In this document: positions 14,093 through 21,818 of the stretch, piece by piece
How the letters are laid out: the number at the start of each line of letters is the position of its first letter
Numbering within the stretch: the first letter of the stretch is position 1
Assembly: GCA_038251425.1 (NCBI GenBank)
Contig: JBBSBI010000072.1
Location: 1 to 23,177, forward strand
Source: JBBRRP01 sp038251425
GTDB taxonomy: Bacteria > Myxococcota_A > Polyangia > Polyangiales > Polyangiaceae
DNA: 23,177 bases
Direction of reading: 5' to 3'
Position numbers and translations under genes: made by a program
The notes under the pieces: generated by a model
The model's input: the letters and a program-made list of their open reading frames with translations, nothing else
What the model was told of the DNA's origin: nothing
Databases searched by the model: none

Positions 14093-15310
14093 CTACTCTA
14101 GGAAGGCGTGCGTCTTGGACTTTGGTAGCTTCTTGAGCTGCTCGAAAAACGTCGTCTCGGTGATCTCCGTTGGCCACTCCAGCCGCACACCGATTCGGAA
14201 GGAACCGGTCTCGAGTTTCTCAAACTTTAGAGCACCAAGCCCGATGAGGCTATTGATATCCCTCACGATCGCGGTGCGTGGCTCCTTCAGCGAGCGATAT
14301 CCCCCCTCCACTCGGTCAATGATCTTCGCAAGTGGCATCCAGTCCACCTCGAGCAACAGTTTGAGGAGGCTAATCTGCCTCTCAGCGATCACGCGCTTGC
14401 GTGGGGTGCGCAACCGATGAAAAAGATCGTACATGAGGTTGCGGAAAAGCTCCTTCGAAACATAGTGCTGAATCTCGTTAAGTAGTCTGCGCGTTTGGGT
14501 AGCAATTCCCTTGAGCGCGAAGACAAGGAATTCCGTGAGGTCGCTCTGTCCTCGTCGGACGGACGCAAGAGCTGCCAGGTAGGCAGCCTTCTCATCGTAA
14601 TAATAATTGGACATCGCGATGAAGGTTGTGTCTCTCAGGCCCGCACGCCGCAGCAAGAGGGCTTCGAGGGCCCGAGCCGTGCGGCCATTCCCGTCGAGGA
14701 ACGGGTGCATCGCGGCAAAATGATAATGTGCGGCCAGGGCCTGCACGATCGGATCGTGATCCTTGTATTCGCGTTGAAGGGCGCGTGCAAACTGGGCGAA
14801 GATCTCAGTGCACTCTGATCCGCCTTCCACTCCGCGATGGCGCGGGAAACCGAAGTGAACATTCTGGTCACGAGCACGTATTGCTCCAGGCTCACAATGG
14901 TCGTCATCGGCACCCGTCACGATGAGTCGGTGGATGTCACAGATAAGATCGGTCGTGAGCGGGCGATCGTCCGGCACGGTAGCGAGCCAACGGTAGGCTC
15001 TTAGCGCAGCCTGAGCTTGCTTCTGGGACCTGGTTAACATCTCTTCAGGCGTTTCCCGCATAGCCGCGTCAAGTTCGCGCTCAGTGAACTCCGCGCCCTC
15101 GATCCGGGATGTCCCCGCCACCTCTCGCTTCAACTCGAGTTTCTGCAGATCGTCGACCCACGCCCGCTGGTATGGAATCGTCCGCAGGGACATCACCATC
15201 GACTTGGCCTCAACTAGGGCCTGTGCCACGCGCTGCAGGTCATAGCTGATCCAGCCCTGAGGCCGTTCGTAGTGAATCGTCGTCTCAATTTTATGAGTTT
15301 CAAGACTCAT
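14093..15310 (-). CDS. Fic family protein (predicted AMP transferase) with winged-helix end
   Basis: The 405-residue product has a Fic/DOC N-terminal segment with an inhibitory motif TSRIEG (67-72, pattern S/T-x-x-x-E-G). This marks a class II Fic in which Glu-71 blocks ATP binding. The active-site motif is MHPFLDGNGRTAR (His-202, Asp-206, Asn-208, Arg-210, Arg-213), fully conserved for AMP transfer to target proteins. Residues about 300-395 look like a winged helix-turn-helix, found in many such proteins, which may bind DNA. No antitoxin gene is adjacent, consistent with built-in inhibition. The ATG at 15310 has no clear ribosome site, and the upstream DNA is strikingly AT-rich compared with the rest of the window. 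Targets cannot be inferred. Confidence 0.93.
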   Translation of the reverse strand: MSLETHKIETTIHYERPQGWISYDLQRVAQALVEAKSMVMSLRTIPYQRAWVDDLQKLELKREVAGTSRIEGAEFTERELDAAMRETPEEMLTRSQKQAQAALRAYRWLATVPDDRPLTTDLICDIHRLIVTGADDDHCEPGAIRARDQNVHFGFPRHRGVEGGSECTEIFAQFARALQREYKDHDPIVQALAAHYHFAAMHPFLDGNGRTARALEALLLRRAGLRDTTFIAMSNYYYDEKAAYLAALASVRRGQSDLTEFLVFALKGIATQTRRLLNEIQHYVSKELFRNLMYDLFHRLRTPRKRVIAERQISLLKLLLEVDWMPLAKIIDRVEGGYRSLKEPRTAIVRDINSLIGLGALKFEKLETGSFRIGVRLEWPTEITETTFFEQLKKLPKSKTHAFLE

Positions 15311-15420
15311 TTGGATTTCATTTATTGATCGTTTATACGTAAATATTCGTAATTATTTAGATTTATGTAATTCTAGGATGAGAATTTCTAACTTCATTTT
15401 TGATCCAATCTAGACTCATT
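15311..15420. promoter_or_regulatory. AT-rich upstream region of fic with interrupted palindrome
   Basis: About 110 bp directly upstream of fic are strongly AT-rich against a GC-rich background. Inside is TACG-TAAATATT-CGTA (15336-15351), a palindromic pair of four-base ends around an AT core. It could be the promoter and an autoregulatory site for the Fic protein's own winged helix. I could not assign definite -35/-10 elements. AT-rich islands also often mark horizontally acquired genes. Confidence 0.35.
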
Positions 15421-15538
15421 TCCACCACGTCGCAACCTGACAGGGGTATTCAGCTGGTAATCAGCACCTACCGAGTGCGGCGCCGGGCCTGAAGTTGGCG
15501 GTACTCGCCGTGAGGAGCCCCAAACACACGGCGAAACC

Positions 15539-16930
15539 TCAGCTCACCAATTCGACTCGGAAGCGCTTTCCCTTGATACGACCCGCTCCCAAGCTTTGTA
15601 GCGCGCGGGCGCTCGCGCTCTTCTTGACTGCGACGTAGGCGAAGCGCTCGTGGATTTCGATTTTGCCGACGTCATCCCCGCTGAGCCCGCCGGCTTCGCC
15701 GGTCAAAGCGCCTAAGATATCTCCGGGACGGAGCTTGTCGTTGCGACCGCCGGATAGGCGCAGCGTGTCCATGCTCGCCTCGCGACCGAGTCCGGCGCCG
15801 GGCTTGACGCTGGCGGCACTCTTTTCTCCCGGCTGGATGGGTGTTAGTCGAGCGCCCAAGTAGTGCTCGATGGCGTCGAGCCTGGCTTGTTCGCTTGGCG
15901 CGCAGAATGAGATTGCGATACCGGCTTTGCCCGCGCGCCCCGTGCGACCCACGCGATGCAAGTAGAGCTCTGCCTGTGCCGGCAAGTCGACGTTCACGAC
16001 CACATCCAGCTTGTCTAGGTCAATGCCGCGGGCCGCCACATCCGTCGCCACGAGGACGCGTGTGCTGCCATTTCGGAACTTCGCCATCACGCGATCGCGA
16101 TCGCGCTGCTCAAGATCTCCGTGTAGGCTGGCTACGCTGACGTTCGCGGCACCGAGCGCTGCTTCGAGTTTTGCGACAGTTGCCTTCTGATTGGCGAAAA
16201 CCAGCGCTGACTCATGAGGATATTGTTGAAGCGTGGCAATCAGCGCCTGCTGCTTCTTCTCAGATGAAACGTGGACCACCATCTGACGAATGTCTGGAAG
16301 CTGCTCGGGTTGATCGATGCGAATTTGCAAGGGATCGCGTTGGTGCTTGCCGCTCAAGTCCTGCATCGAAGCTGGAAACGTAGCCGAGAAAAAAATGGTC
16401 TGTCGTGACGCCGGAAGCGCCTTGAGTATCTTTGTCATGTCGGCTTGAAAGCCCATGTCCAACATACGGTCTGCCTCGTCGAGCACAACAGTGGCAACCT
16501 GATGTACCTTGAGGGTCCGGCGTCGCAGATGGTCGAGCACGCGTCCCGGAGTTCCGATCGCTATGTGGACGCCTTTTTCGAGCGCCGTCGTTTGGTCACG
16601 CAGGGACTGTCCACCGGCAAGCACAGCTATCGATAGACCTGGCAAATTTCGCCCCAGCTTTCGAAACTCGCGCGCGATTTGCGCGCACAGCTCACGCGTA
16701 GGACAGAGCACGATAGCTCGCAGATCGCGCGTTTCCAAACTGAGCCGCTGCAACAGGGGGAGCGCAAATGCTGCGGTTTTGCCGCTACCAGTCTTGGACT
16801 GCCCCACGACATCTCTACCCGAAAGGATTGCTGGGATTGCTGCGGCTTGAATCGGCGTGAGTTGCTCGAAGCCGAGCTCCTTCACGACACCAAGCAGCGG
16901 AGGCGAGAGTTCGAGCGCGCTGAAATCCAT
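15539..16930 (-). CDS. dbpA: ATP-dependent RNA helicase DbpA
   Basis: The 463-residue product has all DEAD-box motifs in order: Q-motif (Gln-28), SKTGSGKT (45-52), PTREL, TPGR, DEAD (151-154), SAT (182-184), HGDLEQRDRDRVM, ATDVAARGID and HRVGRTGR (325-332). The C-terminal ending (about 390-463; RPGDILGALTGEAGGLSGDDVGKIEI, GRIKGKRFRVELV) is the DbpA RNA-binding domain that recognises 23S rRNA hairpin 92. DbpA acts in late 50S ribosome assembly. I chose the ATG at 16930 because it aligns with the N-terminus of E. coli DbpA; in-frame starts at 16942, 16954 and a TTG at 16987 add residues with no family match. No clear ribosome site helps the choice. It follows the DUF2442 gene. Confidence 0.93.
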   Translation of the reverse strand: MDFSALELSPPLLGVVKELGFEQLTPIQAAAIPAILSGRDVVGQSKTGSGKTAAFALPLLQRLSLETRDLRAIVLCPTRELCAQIAREFRKLGRNLPGLSIAVLAGGQSLRDQTTALEKGVHIAIGTPGRVLDHLRRRTLKVHQVATVVLDEADRMLDMGFQADMTKILKALPASRQTIFFSATFPASMQDLSGKHQRDPLQIRIDQPEQLPDIRQMVVHVSSEKKQQALIATLQQYPHESALVFANQKATVAKLEAALGAANVSVASLHGDLEQRDRDRVMAKFRNGSTRVLVATDVAARGIDLDKLDVVVNVDLPAQAELYLHRVGRTGRAGKAGIAISFCAPSEQARLDAIEHYLGARLTPIQPGEKSAASVKPGAGLGREASMDTLRLSGGRNDKLRPGDILGALTGEAGGLSGDDVGKIEIHERFAYVAVKKSASARALQSLGAGRIKGKRFRVELVS

Positions 16931-16979
16931 TTCGGGAGGCATAGCCCCGAACATAGCGCCTGACGCGCGCAGAATGGGA

Positions 16980-17237
16980 TCAAACAACCGAGGAGTGAGA
17001 CTTAAGCAGCCCCGAGGCCTTTAGGCGTGCATGAATACTGCCAGCGCTGAGCTCGAGCCCATTCGGCCAGCAGAGGGCTCCAAGCTCTATGAAGAAGCGC
17101 TGAAACGCCGCCGGTTGCGTGAGCGGAGTATCCCGAGAGAGAAGTGGCGCCAGATCGTAGTCACCGAATGTTCCATCGGAAAACTCCAATCCGAGGACGT
17201 AGTCCCACGTGCTGCGAGCACGCAGAATCTTAATCAT
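16980..17237 (-). CDS. DUF2442 domain small protein
   Basis: The 85-residue product matches the small DUF2442 pattern: an N-terminal strand (ILRARSTWDYVLGLEFSDGT), FGDYDLAPLL, an aromatic helix region (AAFQRFFIE) and the hallmark WPNGLELSAGSI before a short C-terminal helix. Family members often sit beside DUF4160 genes or toxin-antitoxin loci; no such partner is present here. The ATG at 17237 has a GGAG site six bases upstream and overlaps the stop of the metalloprotease gene (ATGA), so it is likely translated with it. It is 49 bp before dbpA in the same direction. Function unknown. Confidence 0.8.
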   Translation of the reverse strand: MIKILRARSTWDYVLGLEFSDGTFGDYDLAPLLSRDTPLTQPAAFQRFFIELGALCWPNGLELSAGSIHARLKASGLLKSHSSVV

Positions 17238-18196
17238 TGTCTGCTCCAGGAATCGTGGCGAGTTGTGTTCCGGCGCTTGCGTCGAACCCAGAGTACAAGG
17301 GCTGTGCCAAGCAGTGAGAAGCCTGAAGTGGTGAGCGGCAGGCTTTGGCGCTTGGAGGGCATGCCTTTGCCTTTGGAGCTGGCAATATAACAACCGCAGC
17401 CCCCCGTACTCAGTTCATCCGAGCACTGCTTGGTAAAGCCGCGCCTGGGCTCACAGCTGGAAGAGGCGACCGGGCGGCCCTGGGGATATGCCGCGCAAAT
17501 CGCGGTCACATCGTCTGGGTCAAGATCGCGCATGAAAGGATTTCCAGGTAAATAGCTGCTAAACATCGTCGCGGTCGTGATCTCCGAATGGGCGAGACCC
17601 AGGAAATGTCCAGCTTCGTGCGTTACGATCGATTCCAGATCGGTTCCGATGTCGGTATCACCGGTCGTGATGAGGTTGTTGGCGGAGTTGATTTCCACGT
17701 CAGCGTCAAAAATTTCGCCGGTGTCGGCATAAGTCACTGTAGTGAGCGCGAGCGTGTGTGCGTCCATCAGGTCCATCCATTTAGAGTCAACAAACGTCCA
17801 CTCGTTGGAATTGGGTCCTTTCTTATTGTAGACATGCTCACCGCATGCGGTCGGACCAAAATTTTGGGCGGCCAACACGGGATGTTTCCCGCCACCGCAA
17901 TCGGCGGCCAGCCATTTGCTGAAGGCGTCCGTAACAAGATTGTCGGCGGTGTCGAAGGATATCTTGCGCAAGGGCGAGCCCTCCTGATTCACACTGAACG
18001 AAACGCAGCCGCTCGCCCAATACAACAACTCGCCGCTGATGATGCAGTTGGTCAATCTATCGTGGTCGCAGATTGCCTTTGTGGGATCGCAGGTGCGCGT
18101 CCGGCAATACGCGGAGCCTTGGCTCGTTAGCAGCAGGCAAGCCGCGCCAAGACTGAGCGCTAGCGCGAAGGCGCGGAGTGGGGGAGTTGAGATCAT
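17234..18196 (-). CDS. Secreted matrixin-like zinc metalloprotease
   Basis: The 320-residue product has a signal peptide (residues 1-29, hydrophobic core LALSLGAACLLL, SQGSA-Y site). The protease region has the zinc motif HEAGHFLGLAH (193-203; His-193, Glu-194, His-197, His-203) and a Met-turn near Met-211, as in M10A matrixins. Many Cys suggest disulfides. The C-terminus has GGCGC (265-269), a short linker, a hydrophobic helix (about 291-304) and RRKRR. This tripartite end resembles the MYXO-CTERM sorting signal of myxobacteria, although the Cys motif is about 20 residues before the helix. It should be exported and surface-anchored. The stop overlaps the DUF2442 gene start. The ATG at 18196 has only a weak ribosome site. 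Confidence 0.88.
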   Translation of the reverse strand: MISTPPLRAFALALSLGAACLLLTSQGSAYCRTRTCDPTKAICDHDRLTNCIISGELLYWASGCVSFSVNQEGSPLRKISFDTADNLVTDAFSKWLAADCGGGKHPVLAAQNFGPTACGEHVYNKKGPNSNEWTFVDSKWMDLMDAHTLALTTVTYADTGEIFDADVEINSANNLITTGDTDIGTDLESIVTHEAGHFLGLAHSEITTATMFSSYLPGNPFMRDLDPDDVTAICAAYPQGRPVASSSCEPRRGFTKQCSDELSTGGCGCYIASSKGKGMPSKRQSLPLTTSGFSLLGTALVLWVRRKRRNTTRHDSWSRQ

Positions 18197-18584
18197 GGGT
18201 AGGTCGCTTGATTTTAGAGGATAAGACTAGGGCTTCACAGGCCGCCCTGGTGTCAGCATAACAGCCATGGGAGACGCAGAGGAGGGCAGGCTGGCGCGCT
18301 TCGAGTGCGCGTTGTTGTGACGCTTGGCGTGTGGAGCTTATGACGCGGTGTTCAGCACTACCGTGGCGTTCAGCCCGGCTTCATCGACGAGGTCTTGAAG
18401 CGCCAGTTTCACGAAAAGCGACTCAATGTGCCTGAGCGTGGGAGCAAACTGAAGAGCGCGCTCTGGGCTAACACCTTTTGGTGACCACATTTCCAGCCCA
18501 CTCAATTAACGATTTCCACCCACGCCGTGAAGTTCTGCGGGATATGCGGTCTGTTCACCTCGCAGTGGGGGGTCGGCCTTAACT
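18197..18584. other. Intergenic region, possible gene relic
   Basis: No full gene is visible. A plus-strand frame ending at about 18483 reads GVQPGFIDEVLKRQFHEKRL and ends in ALWANTFW; it looks protein-like but has no start or family that I recognise, so it may be a decayed 3' end. The rest, including the likely upstream region of the metalloprotease, shows no clear promoter, RNA gene or repeat. Confidence 0.4.
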
Positions 18585-19456
18585 TCACCGCGGACGCGCA
18601 GGTTGCGCGGCTGGAAAGACCGTACTCCAGTGGGGCGTGGGAAAGAGCTCGTCCATCTGGAAGCGGGTGTCGCCAGAAAGGGCGGGAACGCGATAGGTGG
18701 CAGAAGCCTGTTCACACCAGCGGATTGCATCGAGATCGGTGTCAGGTTTTCCGCGTGCTGCCAGGCATTGCCAGATGTATCTGCTCAGTTGGTCATGGAG
18801 ATTCAAGCGGAGCTGTCCCCAGGAGTTGCACGGCCCGAAACACCCTTCACGATAACGGTCGAGGACATTCAGTTTGTTCTCGGCAGCATGGTTCGGGTCG
18901 CTGGCCGCGACATCCGCGATAAGGGCAACCATCCGCTTGGCTCCTTCTGCAGCGAAGCGAGCGGTAATCGCTGGGTGCGCGCTAGAAGATCCCTTGATCC
19001 TTTCGACCGCTGCCTGAAAGGGAGCTAGGGCTGGCCAGACCTTCAAAGTCAACCACCTTGTGATCGCGTTCAAGTGGGCCCGTGCCGCCTCCGGAGTGGC
19101 GAGCCGTTTGTGAACGTTGGCGGCTTCTTCCATCGGGGGGGGTCCCGCAGGAGAAAGTCGAGCTCAACAAGGGCGAGTTCCTTGCCGCAGTCCTTTTGGA
19201 TTGTGGGCGAGCCTCGTGAAAGCATGCGAGCATTGTCGAAGTACAATTGAGCAAGGCGTTGATCAAGGCGATCTTGGGCAACTTCGCCGAGTTGGATCCA
19301 GGCTTTCATTCCAGCGCAAGCGTTCTTGTGGGCTAAGATCGCCGCAATGCGCGCGGACTCAGAGATGAGTTTTAGCATGGCGAGCTTACGCGGCAAAGCC
19401 AACAGGCTGTCCATCTGCGCATCGGTCAATGTCTGACCCGGGAGTAGATTTGCCAA
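18585..19456 (-). pseudogene. Unknown gene split by a frameshift at a run of eight C
   Basis: Two minus-strand frames read as one protein of about 290 residues. The first (19456 down to the C-run, about 106 residues) starts at an ATG with an AGGAG site seven bases upstream. The second begins next to the C-run and continues for about 180 residues to a stop at 18585. The switch lies at eight C (19142-19135, minus strand), where one added base would join them. The sequence is mostly helical-looking (LPRKLAMLKLISESARIAAIL, ARAHLNAITRWLTL), with no domain I recognise and no signal peptide. It may be a true pseudogene, a homopolymer sequencing error, or a phase-variable or slippage-translated gene. 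Confidence 0.6.
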
Positions 19457-20310
19457 TTTGCTATCTCCTACAGAGCTGTGACGGAGGTCGTAAGGCTGGG
19501 AGCTCTGTCACACTAGATACCTTAAAGTTGACAGTCCAAAACGGTGACAGCTGGCTACCTTCGACGGTGGCTGCGGTCGAGCTCAAAGAACTGGAGCCCT
19601 GCGGTACACAGTACGGGCTTGATAGGGGAATTGTATTTCCGGAGTATAGCGAAGCAGACTTCGAACATAGCGCGAAGTTCGGGCTCACAGCTGCCAGGCG
19701 ACACCTGCTGGTTACCATCGCCGCTGAAGCGAGTTCTGCTGCGGTTCAGGCGCTCCTGCGGCAAATCGACGCTGAGCTCGTGGGAGCGGACCCGCGCTCT
19801 GGGCTTGCCCTCCTTCGGTTTCCTAATGTCACCGATGATCTCGGGCTCGAATCAAAGTTGCTTGAACTTGAGGTCAACCCTCTGATTTCTTCGGCAGGCC
19901 ATGACATAGCTCTTAGCACGCTGGCCCTTCCTCAGGGGAATCCGGTGGCAGCTTCTCGCTCTACAACGCCAGTGCGAGGTGGCGAACTCGGCAGTTATTT
20001 TCATTATGATTGGACACGGAGCACCCCCGGCGGAGGCATCTGGGGGTGGAAGCACATTCAGGCTCCGCGCGCGTGGAACCTCAATCGCGAACTCGAATCC
20101 CGCGGGCGCAAGATAGCTGTTGCGGTGGTCGATACTGGATTTCAGGTCCACGACGATCTTAGCGGGATCCTTCGTCCGGGAGCGATCTTTTCCGATGAGC
20201 CTTCGCCAGGTGGGATCGAGCCTGACCTGTTCTCCTCGAATGCCGGCTCGGGTGAACATGGAACCATGATGTCCGGTATCATTGGAGCCCGATGGGGGTG
20301 GGTGGTCTGA
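19429..20310 (+). pseudogene. Subtilisin-like (S8) serine protease, truncated before the catalytic Ser
   Basis: The frame has a prodomain-like part (residues about 40-200) and the start of an S8 catalytic domain. Catalytic Asp-235 lies in VAVVDTGFQ and His-277 in GEHGTMMSG. It then runs into a stop after 16 more residues. The Asn and GTS-x-A catalytic Ser blocks are missing here and in the next frame. No signal peptide is seen at the N-terminus, and the first ATG (19429) overlaps the divergent gene's start by 28 bp, so the real 5' end is either downstream or lost. The product cannot be an active protease. The stop follows a G-rich stretch (20294-20307), but the next frame does not look like a continuation of S8. 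Confidence 0.7.
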
Positions 20311-20602
20311 TGCGATATTGCCCGGCAATTTGTACCCTTGGAGCATCTTGAAAACCGGGTCGCCTCTGCCGTTTTTCGGTGCATTCAACAGCGGTTGCAG
20401 CGACCTAACGGGCTGGCTCGCCGTGCCACGCGGCGGTCAATGCTCGGGATTCTGGAATGGCCCGGCGTTTCCGGGTGGCCCTCAGGTCTTCCGAGCATTT
20501 CAAGCTGGCCAAATCTACTACTCGGCTCAGGACACTGTTGCTCAAGTCTTCGACGAAGCTCAGTTCAAGAAGGCGGATGTCTTGGCGGTGTTCGCGCGTT
20601 GA
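20282..20602 (+). CDS. Unassigned open frame after the subtilase relic
   Basis: A frame of 106 codons starting at a TTG overlaps the end of the subtilase frame in another register. From about residue 15 the sequence looks like a real protein (LYPWSILKTGSPLPFFGAF, QVFRAFQAGQIYYSAQDT, FKKADVLAVFAR) with two Cys, but it has no ribosome site, no proper start and no family I recognise. It is most likely the 3' end of a gene fused to the subtilase fragment by deletion. It ends ten bases before serB, which is convergent. Confidence 0.35.
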   Translation: MEPDGGGWSDAILPGNLYPWSILKTGSPLPFFGAFNSGCSDLTGWLAVPRGGQCSGFWNGPAFPGGPQVFRAFQAGQIYYSAQDTVAQVFDEAQFKKADVLAVFAR

Positions 20603-20612
20603 CCACAATGCT

Positions 20613-21818
20613 CTAGGCCAGACTTCGCAGCTCGCGTGCATTAAAGCCCATTAAATAGAGCAGCGTGTCCAGGCGTTCGTGGTGATTCAGGCTCATGTCC
20701 GCAACTGTTTGGAGCTTGGGTTTCGCGCGGAAGGCGATGCCGAGCCCTGCTGTTTGCAGCATGAGAATATCGTTGGCACCGTCACCCACGGCGACGGTTT
20801 GTTCGAGGCGAAGGTTGTGCGCTTGAGCCATCTCTCGCAATATTTCTGCCTTGCGTTCGGCATCCACAATCGTGCCTATCAGGCCACCAGTGAGCTTGCC
20901 GTTCTCGACTTCGAGCTCGTTCGCAAAGGCAAAATCAAGGCCAAAACGGCGTTTTAGCTCGTCGACGAAAAATGTGAAGCCTCCGCTCACTAGGCCCACC
21001 TGAAAGCCCAAGCCTTTGAGCTTTTCGACGAAATTGAGCGCACCCGGAGTGAGCTCAAGCCGGCCGGTAAGCGCCTGTGCTTTCTCCAACGGCAGCCCTT
21101 TCAGAAGCCGTACACGCTCGGCCAAGGCCGTGCGAAAATCGAGCTCGCCGCGCATGGCTCGGGCTGTGATCTCTGCAACCTCTGCTTTACATCCGACAAG
21201 CTCGGCGAGCTCATCAATGCACTCACCTTTCACGAATGTGGAATCCACATCCATGCACACCAGCCGCCGGTTGCGTCGGAATACGTCGTCTTTCTGCACG
21301 GCGAGATCCGCGGATAGGCTCATGCCAAGGCGCAAGAGGCCGCCGCGCAATTGAGCCAGAGATTCGGACATGCAGGCTTCAGGCGGAAGATCGACAATCA
21401 GCTCCAGGCCACTCAACGCCCCTTCGCTGAGCGAGCGAACCTCACGGATATTCAGCTGATGATCCGCCAAGTAGCGAGCCAAGCCGGCGATCGAGGTCGC
21501 ATCCGAAAGCGTGCCGAGCAGCGTGATGCACAGGCTCGGTCCGGCTTCGGGCGGTAGGGAGTCGGCAGTGAGGCCCGAAAGTAGGGTCGTTTCGAGTCGG
21601 AGCCCTAGGTCCGCTGCCGCGCGGCGCATTTTCTCCCGCACTTCTGAGTCCGCGGGCGCTTCGATGATGGCGCTCATCATCAGATAGCCGTGAAGCACGC
21701 TCTGGCCAATGCTCACCAAGTGTGCGCGTTCCTCGGCTATCACCTCGGCTATTTTGGCGGTGATCCCAGGGCGATCGTTGCCTGCTACGTGCAGCGCAAT
21801 GCGGAGCAAGGAGGACAC
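20613..21818 (-). CDS. serB: Phosphoserine phosphatase SerB with N-terminal ACT domains
   Basis: The 401-residue product has two ACT-like regions (about 6-80 and 96-170; LHVAGNDRPGITAKIAEVI at the start of the first). A HAD phosphatase follows: nucleophile Asp-190 in CMDVDSTFVKGE, general acid Asp-192, the VSGGFTFFVD motif, and VGDGANDILML near the end. It hydrolyses O-phospho-L-serine to L-serine, the last step of serine synthesis; the ACT parts may bind an amino acid for feedback. The GTG start at 21818 directly follows the stop codon of the kinase gene (TGAGTG), so the genes probably share a transcript. Confidence 0.95.
   Translation of the reverse strand: MSSLLRIALHVAGNDRPGITAKIAEVIAEERAHLVSIGQSVLHGYLMMSAIIEAPADSEVREKMRRAAADLGLRLETTLLSGLTADSLPPEAGPSLCITLLGTLSDATSIAGLARYLADHQLNIREVRSLSEGALSGLELIVDLPPEACMSESLAQLRGGLLRLGMSLSADLAVQKDDVFRRNRRLVCMDVDSTFVKGECIDELAELVGCKAEVAEITARAMRGELDFRTALAERVRLLKGLPLEKAQALTGRLELTPGALNFVEKLKGLGFQVGLVSGGFTFFVDELKRRFGLDFAFANELEVENGKLTGGLIGTIVDAERKAEILREMAQAHNLRLEQTVAVGDGANDILMLQTAGLGIAFRAKPKLQTVADMSLNHHERLDTLLYLMGFNARELRSLA

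Noticed and set aside
15506..15533. CGCCGTG...CACGGCG stem just downstream of dbpA
   Set aside because: The loop is 14 bases and there is no T-run after it on the minus strand; it could be chance in GC-rich DNA.
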